Origin: an uncultured Slackia sp.
Lineage (GTDB): Bacteria > Actinomycetota > Coriobacteriia > Coriobacteriales > Eggerthellaceae
Direction: 5' to 3'
Assembly: GCA_934646845.1 (NCBI GenBank)
Contig: CAKUEV010000004.1
Coordinates: 1 to 26,891, forward strand
DNA length: 26,891 bases
In this document: positions 16,784 to 23,059 of the stretch, piece after piece
Numbering within the stretch: position 1 is the stretch's first letter
Layout: the number at the start of each line of letters is the position of its first letter
The notes under the pieces: generated by a model
Seen by the model: only the letters and a program-made list of their open reading frames with translations
Databases searched by the model: none
What the model was told of the DNA's origin: nothing
Program-made: the position numbers and the translations under genes

Positions 16784-17403
16784 TGCAAAACGACGCGGTA
16801 CATATCAAACGAGAGCTCCGCCAAGAGGTGCTAGCCCGGCGGGACGCCATACCCGCCTCATCGCGCGCGGAAGCGTCGCGTGCCATCTGTCAAAAGCTCG
16901 CAGATCGGCTCACAAATCTTCGAACGGGCTCAACGATCGCGGTATATTCGGCAATGAAGAGCGAAGTCGACCTGACCAAGTTCATTGAATGGGGTTACGA
17001 ACATGTGTTCGATATCGTATTCCCATGCATGAATGAAAAAGGCGCCACCCCGCGAATGTATATGCGCAAGGTTGAATATCAAGCCTGGAAAGATGGCGGC
17101 GCCCCCTTCATCGCGAGCCCTCTTAAGCGTTTTACGGAAGACGACCAGACGCTTTCACGCTTTCCCGTCTGTGCGCCAGGATTCATAGACGCCGTGATCG
17201 TTCCTATGGTTGCTTTCGATAACGACTTCCAACGCCTTGGATACGGAGGCGGAAACTACGACGAATTTCTTGGGCTCGTTTCACGTGAAACAGCCCCGGA
17301 AGCGTCTGTCGAAATCATCGGTGTCGCGTTTGAGGCTCAGCGAGTCGATTGCGTCCCAACTGAGCCGCACGATTTGCCGCTGCCGTGTATTATTTCCGCA
17401 TAG
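16783..17403 (+). CDS. 5-formyltetrahydrofolate cyclo-ligase (5,10-methenyl-THF synthetase)
   Basis: This enzyme converts 5-formyltetrahydrofolate to 5,10-methenyltetrahydrofolate using ATP (EC 6.3.3.2), returning the folate to one-carbon metabolism in the cytoplasm. The protein is 206 residues, normal for the family. The N-terminal KRELRQEVLARR (residues 9-20) fits the ATP/folate-contacting helix. The core motif is DAVIVPMVAFD (136-146) followed by QRLGYGGGNYDEFL (150-163), and the C-terminal strand is GVAFEAQRV with EPHDLPL near the end. The ATG at 16783 gives this standard N-terminus; it has no ribosome site and follows a -10 box by six nt, so the mRNA is probably leaderless. It is followed after 35 nt by tRNA-Gly and is not obviously linked to other genes. 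Confidence 0.95.
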   Translation: MQNDAVHIKRELRQEVLARRDAIPASSRAEASRAICQKLADRLTNLRTGSTIAVYSAMKSEVDLTKFIEWGYEHVFDIVFPCMNEKGATPRMYMRKVEYQAWKDGGAPFIASPLKRFTEDDQTLSRFPVCAPGFIDAVIVPMVAFDNDFQRLGYGGGNYDEFLGLVSRETAPEASVEIIGVAFEAQRVDCVPTEPHDLPLPCIISA

Positions 17404-17418
17404 GCGCGCTTCTTTTGC

Positions 17419-17424
17419 TATACT
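17419..17424 (+). promoter_or_regulatory. -10 element of tRNA-Gly
   Basis: TATACT lies 14 nt before the tRNA-Gly 5' end, in the 35-nt gap after the cyclo-ligase. No convincing -35 is seen. Confidence 0.45.
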
Positions 17425-17438
17425 AATCAAGTTTTCAT

Positions 17439-17513
17439 GCGGGCATCGCCAAGTGGTAAGGCATCAGCTTCCCAAGCTGACACTCGCGGGTTCGAGTCCC
17501 GTTGCCCGCTCCA
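17439..17513 (+). tRNA. tRNA-Gly(CCC)
   Basis: This is a complete cloverleaf. The acceptor stem pairs GCGGGCA with TGCCCGC, the D arm contains GCCAAGTGGTAAGGC, the anticodon stem TCAGC/GCTGA encloses loop TTCCCAA with anticodon CCC, the T loop is TTCGAGT, the discriminator is T and CCA is encoded (17511-17513). It reads GGG codons. Its last 20 nt are repeated twice downstream in a tandem array. Confidence 0.97.
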
Positions 17514-17681
17514 GAAATGCTTCGGCCAAGGTAATTACCTTGGCCTTTTTATTTACAACATCGTAGCGGGACTCGAACCGATGAGGTCGATTTGCGTTTA
17601 GAAAACAGCCCAGTGGGCTGTTTTTAGCGAATCGCGAGGAGGGCGTAAGCCCGACGAGGTCGGAAGCGCGCAGCGCTTCCG
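17494..17681 (+). repeat. tRNA-Gly tail tandem repeat, unit 1 (188 bp)
   Basis: The unit begins inside the tRNA-Gly T arm. Its first 41 nt (from GAGTCCCGTT to the left arm of the terminator) recur perfectly at 17682-17722. In order it holds the tRNA 3' end with CCA, the hairpin at 17524-17545, a sequence complementary to the T arm (17565-17579), a terminator-like hairpin (17602-17624), a small hairpin (17641-17652) and a 9-bp hairpin (17661-17681). Confidence 0.9.
17524..17550 (+). terminator. Terminator after tRNA-Gly
   Basis: A perfect 11-bp palindromic stem pairs GGCCAAGGTAA (17524-17534) with TTACCTTGGCC (17535-17545), followed by TTTTT. With no unpaired bases the tip must open to form a loop. 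In repeat unit 2 the matching hairpin (17712-17734) has one mismatch and is followed by T6. Confidence 0.8.
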
Positions 17682-17691
17682 GAGTCCCGTT
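17565..17691 (+). ncRNA. Predicted structured RNA domain, repeat unit 1
   Basis: A 10-bp closing stem (17565-17574 with 17682-17691, one G-U) encloses P2 (CGATT 17588-17592 / AATCG 17630-17634), a terminator-like hairpin (AAAACAGCCC 17602-17611 / GGGCTGTTTT 17615-17624), P3 (GGGC 17641-17644 / GCCC 17649-17652) and P4 (CGGAAGCGC 17661-17669 / GCGCTTCCG 17673-17681). The same fold is found in unit 2 with different bases. No reading frame is shared by the two units. Whether it is transcribed past the terminator after the tRNA is unknown. The layout resembles E. coli rtT RNA behind tyrT, but the sequence does not. Confidence 0.5.
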
Positions 17692-17870
17692 GCCCGCTCC
17701 AGAAATGCTTCGGCCAAGGTAAATTACCTTTGCCTTTTTTATTTACGACATCGTAGCGGGACACGAATCGATGAGGTGGAATTCCGTCAAGAAAACCGCC
17801 CAGTGGGCGGTTTTTAGGAATTCGCCTGAAGGCTTTAGCCTGAGGGGTCGGGCTCGCGCAAGCGAGCCCA
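17682..17870 (+). repeat. tRNA-Gly tail tandem repeat, unit 2 (189 bp)
   Basis: The unit starts with the same 41 nt as unit 1, including the tRNA 3' end with CCA at 17699-17701. It then diverges while keeping the order of hairpins. The conserved blocks between units are the tRNA tail, ATTTAC-ACATCGTAGCGGGAC, GATGAGGT and CCCAGTGGG. Confidence 0.9.
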
Positions 17871-17877
17871 GAGTCCC
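17758..17877 (+). ncRNA. Predicted structured RNA domain, repeat unit 2
   Basis: This has the same fold as unit 1 but with changed pairs: P1 reduced to GGGAC (17758-17762) / GTCCC (17873-17877), P2 GAATTCC (17779-17785) / GGAATTC (17817-17823), terminator-like hairpin AAAACCGCCC (17792-17801) / GGGCGGTTTT (17805-17814), P3 AGGC (17830-17833) / GCCT (17838-17841), and P4 GGGCTCGC (17850-17857) / GCGAGCCC (17862-17869). The closing stem is weaker than in unit 1. Confidence 0.45.
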
Positions 17878-17892
17878 TTATGCCCGCTCCAG
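17871..17892 (+). repeat. Third partial copy of tRNA-Gly 3' end
   Basis: GAGTCCCTTATGCCCGCTCC followed by AG matches the first 22 nt of units 1 and 2 except for two changes (CGTTG to CTTAT region). It keeps the CCA (17889-17891). The match stops right after it, which defines the end of the array. Confidence 0.8.
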
Positions 17893-17904
17893 TCTTTATT
17901 GCGT

Positions 17905-17928
17905 CGTTCTAACGAACGGCACTTTTTT
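17905..17928 (+). terminator. Weak terminator-like hairpin after the array
   Basis: CGTTC (17905-17909) pairs with GAACG (17914-17918) around a 4-nt loop, followed after four nt by T6 (17923-17928). It could end any transcript reading through the tRNA-Gly repeats. Confidence 0.35.
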
Positions 17929-17951
17929 CGTTTGAGCCGTCCTGACGCTGC

Positions 17952-18052
17952 GCGGAAGCCGGGCACCTCATCTCGCCCCTTGTGCATGGCGCGGCGCGTA
18001 CCAAAGTACGCTTGGCCATGCGGCGGGGTAATCTGAGGCACCTGGCTTCCGC
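17952..18052. repeat. 101-nt near-perfect long hairpin (MITE- or RNA-like)
   Basis: Successive arms pair: GCGGAAGCC (17952-17960) with GGCTTCCGC (18044-18052), CCTCA (17966-17970) with TGAGG (18034-18038), CCCC (17976-17979) with GGGG (18025-18028), GCATGGC (17984-17990) with GCCATGC (18015-18021), and GCGTAC (17996-18001) with GTACGC (18006-18011) around a CAAA loop. Flanks extend the symmetry weakly. No gene is present. No clear target-site duplication is seen. Confidence 0.75.
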
Positions 18053-18122
18053 TCGCTGTCTTTGGGGCGGATAGGGCTTAATCTTCCCTTCCTATTTTTT
18101 CGAGCGGTGAGCGGGACTCATG

Positions 18123-18175
18123 GACCTGTTTAACGCTGCGAGCATTTAATAGGTTGTAGCGGATTGAAACAGGTC
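18123..18175. repeat. Nested inverted repeat
   Basis: GACCTGTTT (18123-18131) pairs with AAACAGGTC (18167-18175), and inside it CGCTGC (18134-18139) pairs with GTAGCG (18156-18161, one G-U). Just upstream, AGCGGGACTC (18110-18119) repeats the first strand of the closing stem of array unit 1. Otherwise 17893-18222 contains no gene. Confidence 0.55.
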
Positions 18176-18193
18176 ACAACAGATCGCACTAAA

Positions 18194-18213
18194 AAAGCCC
18201 CTTGCGGGGCTTT
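18194..18213 (-). terminator. Terminator of the small zinc-ribbon gene
   Basis: An 8-bp stem pairs AAAGCCCC (18194-18201) with GGGGCTTT (18206-18213). On the minus strand it is followed by T6, about 10 nt after the gene's TAA. Confidence 0.85.
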
Positions 18214-18222
18214 GGTGATGCT

Positions 18223-18372
18223 TTATTTTGCGGCGCCAATGCGGCAGATGGTGGTTCCGCAATCGGGGCACTTACCCTTGGTGATGGGCTTGCCGTTCTT
18301 GGTGACGCCCTCGACCGGATCCTGCATTTCTTTTTTAGCCTTGCACTTAACGCAGTAAGCCTCGATAGCCAT
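18223..18372 (-). CDS. DUF5679-like small zinc-ribbon protein
   Basis: This 49-residue protein begins MAIEAYCVKC. Two CxxC knuckles (C7/C10 and C35/C38) suggest a zinc ribbon; a fifth Cys (C43) and a basic C-terminus follow. The 'EAYCVKCKAKKEM ... NGKPITKGKCPDCGT' pattern matches the DUF5679 family of Actinobacteria and Chloroflexi, whose function is unknown. The ATG at 18372 has GGAGGT with five nt spacing. The frame continues upstream to 18561 but would run through a terminator, so the long version is rejected. It stands alone between two terminators, so it has its own promoter; a TATTAT in the upstream 150 nt is a possible -10, and a short GCGCC/GGCGC hairpin lies in the presumed leader. 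Confidence 0.85.
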   Translation of the reverse strand: MAIEAYCVKCKAKKEMQDPVEGVTKNGKPITKGKCPDCGTTICRIGAAK

Positions 18373-18532
18373 AAGTAACCTCCAATGGTTCATTTGGCAA
18401 GCGCCCTTCAGGCGCTCCTTAACACAACGGCCTTTCGAGAGACCGTTTGAGTACTGGCATATAATACCGTATTTCCCACCCCCTGACCTCGCGATTCGCC
18501 TCACGGGAGAACAAGAATCGCCTGGGGTAACA

Positions 18533-18558
18533 AAAAAGCCGCCGAATGGCGGCTTTTT
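18533..18558 (-). terminator. Terminator of the M28-like gene
   Basis: An 11-bp stem pairs AAAAAGCCGCC (18533-18543) with GGCGGCTTTTT (18548-18558) around loop GAAT. On the minus strand it ends in T6. It begins 7 nt after the gene's TAG. Confidence 0.9.
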
Positions 18559-18564
18559 CAAAGG

Positions 18565-21500
18565 CTAGATATTCTTCAGCAGCTCAACAACGAAATCGGC
18601 TGCTGCGTCGACATTCTCGGAATTGATATTTTCGACCATGTCGTTCGCCTGCGCATAACGCGCGGGGGCATATCCATCCATGCCGACAAGCGACATCGCC
18701 TGCATGCGATGCTTCGCAGCATAGCTTGCGGGACTTTCCTTCCAATCGATGGAAGCGCTCGCCAGCTGTACACCCGACGCCTGAGACGCCTTCTTGATGA
18801 AGCGCTTCATTCGCGGCGAACATTTGGCTTGAGAAAGCTCGCCCTCGCGCTCAAGGTAGGAAAGCGTGCCGCCGCCCAGCGCCTCGAGGTTCACAATAAC
18901 GGCGCCACGCATCTCGGGGGCATGCTCGGCAAGGAACGCCTTGATGCCGCCGTTGTTGGCGAGCTCAGAACCCAATGCGACGAACCATACTTCGGTGTTA
19001 ATGTCGCCAGCCGCGAACGAGTAGATCTGCTGGATTTCCTCGGCGGTTTCAATCTTGTCGCCCTCAGATGCCGCATGGCGCAGCGCAGCCTCGTAGGCAG
19101 AAGCGAACGAGTCGGAAGAAACGGACGCACCTTGCGACAAAGGCTGAACGTCGGGAGCCGCCGTAGGAGCAGCGACCGAAGCCGCGGCTTCTTCAGAAGC
19201 GGGCGCATTCGCCTCGCCCAGAACGCGGGCGCGCATGTTCGAGAACGCGCCGCCATTCCAGTCGTCTTCTTCGTCGCGGAAGCTTTCCCAACCGCCACGG
19301 GCCTTTCCAACTTCGCGAGCATCGAAATCGTCGCCCACGCCAAGCCATTCAGAAGCGCTTTCCTCTTCTTCTTTCTTCTTGCGGCGGAATTTGCCGAAGA
19401 ACTTGCCAACGCGCGACTGGGGCATTTCGACATAACCGGGACCGGCGAACGCGCCCGTCTCGGTGAAGTCGCTCTGATAGGCCGAATCGTCGGCGTCGTC
19501 GATATACATATCTTCAGGCTCAACACCCTCGAGCAGCTCGTCGCCCACAGGCTCGGCGCCAATGGAACTAATAGCCGCGAACGAGCCAGTGAGGCTCACG
19601 TTGGAGCGCTGCGCGGCTGAGGGCACTTCGTACGCACCAGCGCCGGCAGCATTCGCCGACGACATAGAAGGCATGGCGACCGTCGCACCAGCTGCCGGGG
19701 TTTCGATTTGGGGAACCGACGTCGAAAGCAGGCTCTTGGCGGCTTCGGTGCCGCGATTCTCGGCGGCGCTGGCAAGCGGCGCGCGCTGGCGCAGTTCGTC
19801 GAACGAGATAGGCTTCGGTTCGGGTGCCACCATAGGGGGCAGCTCGATACGCGGCAAATCGACCACGGGAATGTTTGCGGAAATGACCTTCGCAGCAGGC
19901 TGCGCGGAAACCACGCCTTCGGCGGTCGCTGGCGCATTGGAGCTTCCCGCGATAGCCGCCTCGTATGCGGCGATGCCCGATTGCTGGGCCGCAACCTTTT
20001 CATCCACGGCGATATCCACGGCTTCGGCCGCTGTTGCCTCGACGATCACGCGCGGCGTGGTCGCACGCTCAGCCTGCACGGCGGAGCGATCGGCAGGCGG
20101 CTGGTAATACATCATTTGAGGCAGGCGTGTCGTAGCAGCCGCGGGGCTCACGGGAGCCTTGTCGGCGGCGGGCTGCTGGGGTTCGCCAGATTCAAAAAGA
20201 GGTTCTTCGGAAGCCGCGACGGGCGCAACCTCGATTTCTGACTGAGCCGTTTCGGCCTCTTGGACGGGCGCGACCGCAGCGATGGGCGATTCGGCCGCAA
20301 CGGGCTCGGCAGCCTTTACGGCATACATATCGGCGGAAGGCTTAGGAGCCTCAATTTCCTGAGGGGCATCTTGAACGGCAACAGCCTGAGGCTCGGCAAT
20401 AGGAGCGACGGGAGCCACAACGGTCTCAGCGGCGACAGGGGCCGCTTCTTCGACCTTCATAGACTCGGCAGGCGCGCTTGGCTGGGAACCAGCCGACGGG
20501 TAATCGGCAAAGCGAGAGCGATACGTGTCGTTCGCTGCGGCCTGCTCATTCGATTCGGCCATTTTCTCGCGGGCTTTTTCGGTTGCCTTCTTGTACCAAT
20601 CGGGCACAGCGGCCGGACGGCTCGCGTTCGCGGCCGCAGCGGCGCTTGCCGCTTCCATTTCAGCAATGCGTGCGGCTTCAGCTGCGGCGGCCTCGGCTTC
20701 GTGGCGAGCGCGCATGCGCTCTTCGTATGCGGCGCGCGCGTCGGCGGCGGCTTCTTCTTGGGCGTGCTTTTCGTTCAGCTCAACGGCTTTCGCAGCAACC
20801 TCGGCAAGCGGTCCTTCGGGAGCACCGGTCAGCGCGGCCATGGTTTCTTTGCGCTGCTGCGCCACATCGGAAACGATGGGGGCGTCTTTCAGCTGCACCA
20901 AGTTGTCAGAGATACTCGACGGCTCGCGCTTCTCGGTGGCGAAAGACACATCTTCGCCCGTAGTAATGGGCGCATCGGCAGAAACCTCTCCGTTGCCAAG
21001 GCGACGAGCAACCTCGAGCATAACGGCAATGCCGGAAGCGTTGTCGTTCGCAGCCTCGGTGAAGGGGCCGAATTTCTCGAGCAGGGCGCACACGAGCAGA
21101 ATGGCACTCGGAACAAGGCACACGCCAGAGAGCACAGCGAGCACCAAAGAAGCGACGCCTTCGGAAAGTACCACACCACGCAGAAGCATGAACACAGAAG
21201 CGACGACCATGCCGCCCAAAGCGCCATAACGCAGAGGGCGCAACGCGCGAACGAACACGCCGGCAGTTTCGCGACGCACCTTGCCACTATCGTAATTGGC
21301 CACCACGATAACCTTGCGACGACGCGAACCAGCCGCATCACTCGATTGGGTGGGTTCATATTTCGCGATGATGTTCTGGCTCACGCCCTTCGTGAACACC
21401 TGGGAAAGAATGGGGTGGTCGAGCGCTTCGCAAATCGCAATTGCGGCCGCCGCCAGGGCCAGCACCGTGGCGGGAATGGCGATAACGGGCAGAATGATGC

Positions 21501-21717
21501 CGAGCAGCACCGCGACAATCGCCACGGCATAGCAAATGATCGGCGTCATAAGCGCGTTGGAATTGCAGGTGAAGTCTTCAATTTGCGCAGACAGATGGGC
21601 TTCTTTCTGCAAACGCTCGGTGATATAGAGCGCCGCTTGCTGCTCCTCTTCGGTCCCCGCAGGACGCGGGCCAATTTCTTGGGAGAGGTACGCTATATGA
21701 TCCATTGGTGTGCTCAT
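18565..21717 (-). CDS. Membrane protein with degenerate M28 peptidase domain split by a disordered insert
   Basis: This 1050-residue protein has an M28 aminopeptidase-like N-terminal part (IGPRPAGTEEE at residues 15-25; VIVVANYDSGK at 136-146; ANDNASGIAVMLEVARRL at 223-240, all typical M28 positions) interrupted by two pairs of membrane helices (about 57-98 and 165-212). A region of about 650 residues rich in Ala, Pro, Glu and Ser then intervenes. The fold resumes at about 905-1050 (WFVALGSEL, GAVIVNLEALGGG). Zinc ligands look damaged: HxD is N141-Y-D143, the Glu-Glu pair is Ser917-Glu918, the later Asp is Glu945, and the final His motif is unclear; D225 remains. It is probably a scaffold or a non-classical enzyme. 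The ATG at 21717 has AAGGTG upstream; a TATACT (minus strand, 21770-21775) may be its -10. Confidence 0.8.
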   Translation of the reverse strand: MSTPMDHIAYLSQEIGPRPAGTEEEQQAALYITERLQKEAHLSAQIEDFTCNSNALMTPIICYAVAIVAVLLGIILPVIAIPATVLALAAAAIAICEALDHPILSQVFTKGVSQNIIAKYEPTQSSDAAGSRRRKVIVVANYDSGKVRRETAGVFVRALRPLRYGALGGMVVASVFMLLRGVVLSEGVASLVLAVLSGVCLVPSAILLVCALLEKFGPFTEAANDNASGIAVMLEVARRLGNGEVSADAPITTGEDVSFATEKREPSSISDNLVQLKDAPIVSDVAQQRKETMAALTGAPEGPLAEVAAKAVELNEKHAQEEAAADARAAYEERMRARHEAEAAAAEAARIAEMEAASAAAAANASRPAAVPDWYKKATEKAREKMAESNEQAAANDTYRSRFADYPSAGSQPSAPAESMKVEEAAPVAAETVVAPVAPIAEPQAVAVQDAPQEIEAPKPSADMYAVKAAEPVAAESPIAAVAPVQEAETAQSEIEVAPVAASEEPLFESGEPQQPAADKAPVSPAAATTRLPQMMYYQPPADRSAVQAERATTPRVIVEATAAEAVDIAVDEKVAAQQSGIAAYEAAIAGSSNAPATAEGVVSAQPAAKVISANIPVVDLPRIELPPMVAPEPKPISFDELRQRAPLASAAENRGTEAAKSLLSTSVPQIETPAAGATVAMPSMSSANAAGAGAYEVPSAAQRSNVSLTGSFAAISSIGAEPVGDELLEGVEPEDMYIDDADDSAYQSDFTETGAFAGPGYVEMPQSRVGKFFGKFRRKKKEEEESASEWLGVGDDFDAREVGKARGGWESFRDEEDDWNGGAFSNMRARVLGEANAPASEEAAASVAAPTAAPDVQPLSQGASVSSDSFASAYEAALRHAASEGDKIETAEEIQQIYSFAAGDINTEVWFVALGSELANNGGIKAFLAEHAPEMRGAVIVNLEALGGGTLSYLEREGELSQAKCSPRMKRFIKKASQASGVQLASASIDWKESPASYAAKHRMQAMSLVGMDGYAPARYAQANDMVENINSENVDAAADFVVELLKNI

Positions 21718-21780
21718 GTTGCACCTTTCACAGACATCATTCGTCAGGATGTGGGCATATTCGTTTGAAAGTATACTCCA

Positions 21781-23055
21781 TCAGTCACGAATGCCGAGAT
21801 AATCACGAAGAAACGCATCGCACGCAGCCGCCTGGGCACGTATTTCCATATATTGCTGACGAGAATCGGCAAGCGATTCGTCAAGCGCCGCCACAATGGG
21901 CGCCGTCGCATCTCTCGGAAGCTGGGCGGCAAGCTCAGCGGCGGCGGCATCGCATTCGTTGTATTTATCGTTGTTCGAATCGGCGGTCGCTTTATCTTGC
22001 AGGTAAATCGCCTCGTCTGATGCAATGGCGTAGTTAATTGACTGCTGTCGCGTGGCGATGTATTCATCGAAAGGACCGTAATCGGCCGGATACAAGCTTT
22101 GCGCCTGGGCGAAAAGGCTTGAGGCCTGCGTCAAAAGCTCGCGCGCCTGCTCGCATTTCTTCTGCGACGCGCGCGTGTTTTCCTCGCTGGTATCGGTCAC
22201 CAATTCGGCGGCTTCCCGAAGAAGTGCATCGGCGCCGAGCACGTTTTCCCAGCACGAGGCCATAAGGCTCGAAGCCTGCTTGGCGGCCTGCTCCTCGGTC
22301 AGAATCGTTTCGGCGAGCTCGAGCATGCTCTTGCGCGCATCAACCGATGCGGCAAGCTGATCGGCGGCCTTTTCATCATCGCCGGTAACGCCTTCCTTGG
22401 CCGAATCAGCGAACGATTTCGCCGCAGAGAGCTTCACATTCACGTCGGAAAACGTTGCGACCGTATCGGCGATTTTCGATTCATCGAGGTCGTTAAAGGA
22501 AGCCACCACCAAATCATCGGCCGCAAGCACGACCTCGTCGGCCGACATGAGCTCTTCGAAGCCTTGGCTGAGCAGCGATTTATGCTGTTGATTGTTTTCG
22601 TAAGCCTCCGAGAACACGTGCACCGCAAATGCAGAAGCGCCCGCAAATGCCGCAAGCGCCAGCACAAGCCCCATAGCGCGCCATGCGCGGCGCGCGGTTT
22701 TGCGGCGTTTGATTTCAGCTTCTGGGTTCGCAAGAGCGCGATCTCGCGCCTGGGCGCTCGTGTTGCGGCGGTCGGAAATCGATAGGGCGATTCCCGCAAC
22801 GTCGGCGCCTGTAATAGGCTGTTTTTTCGAGGAAGTACTCTGCGAACGCTTCGATTTTCCCGAAAAAACGTGAGGCATGGTGAATGAGGGGGAAGCGCCC
22901 GAACCGCCCAGCGACGCATCTTCCTCGTCTTTTTGCGCGCTTAAGCCACCGAGCACCGAAAGCGACAGCTCGTTGGACGTTCCCTTCGTATTTCTTTTCA
23001 AATGGAGATTGGCCGCAATGCCGTGGTGACCCCCGTTATGCACTTTTTTCTTCAT
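21781..23055 (-). CDS. Single-pass membrane protein with helical extracytoplasmic domain, function unknown
   Basis: I do not recognise this 424-residue protein. Residues 1-127 form a basic, low-complexity cytoplasmic region ending in a strongly positive patch (KRRKTARRAWR). One membrane helix lies at about 128-148, followed by about 275 mostly alpha-helical, Ala/Glu/Asp-rich residues with regular heptad-like spacing and few prolines. Two or three similar helical stretches ('LLS.G.EEL..AD', 'S.LMASCWENVLGADALL') suggest internal helix repeats. It starts 4 nt after the stop of the helicase gene and is likely co-transcribed with it. I chose the ATG at 23055; a GTG at 23082 with GAGG upstream, overlapping the helicase, is possible. 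No terminator is visible before the M28-like gene 63 nt downstream. Confidence 0.7.
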   Translation of the reverse strand: MKKKVHNGGHHGIAANLHLKRNTKGTSNELSLSVLGGLSAQKDEEDASLGGSGASPSFTMPHVFSGKSKRSQSTSSKKQPITGADVAGIALSISDRRNTSAQARDRALANPEAEIKRRKTARRAWRAMGLVLALAAFAGASAFAVHVFSEAYENNQQHKSLLSQGFEELMSADEVVLAADDLVVASFNDLDESKIADTVATFSDVNVKLSAAKSFADSAKEGVTGDDEKAADQLAASVDARKSMLELAETILTEEQAAKQASSLMASCWENVLGADALLREAAELVTDTSEENTRASQKKCEQARELLTQASSLFAQAQSLYPADYGPFDEYIATRQQSINYAIASDEAIYLQDKATADSNNDKYNECDAAAAELAAQLPRDATAPIVAALDESLADSRQQYMEIRAQAAACDAFLRDYLGIRD

Positions 23056-23059
23056 GCCG

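Noticed and set aside
17575..17610. GATGAG followed later by GAAAA in the repeat units, recalling a hammerhead ribozyme core
   Set aside because: The CUGAUGA/GAAAC spacing around stem II and a cleavable GUC-type site are not present in the right order.
17494..17892. tRNA-Gly array read as att sites of stacked integrative elements
   Set aside because: Repeated tRNA tails fit attL/attR, but the 188-bp units carry no integrase or cargo and show structure covariation, so an RNA-type repeat is the better reading. Cryptic tiny mobile units are not fully excluded.
17494..17892. CRISPR array
   Set aside because: The period is 188 bp, there are only two full units, the intervening sequence is homologous rather than unique, and there are no cas genes.
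17835..18041. 68-codon frame on the minus strand across the long hairpin
   Set aside because: It lies within the inverted repeat, has no ribosome site and no similarity to a known family.
18373..18561. 63-codon N-terminal extension of the zinc-ribbon protein
   Set aside because: It would start inside the terminator of the neighbouring gene, and the inner ATG has a near-perfect GGAGGT site.
20260..21768. Open frame of 502 codons on the plus strand opposite the M28-like gene
   Set aside because: It is a shadow of the GC-biased Ala/Glu/Ser-rich coding strand: Arg/Gly/His-rich low-complexity product, no ribosome site, fully antisense to a supported gene.
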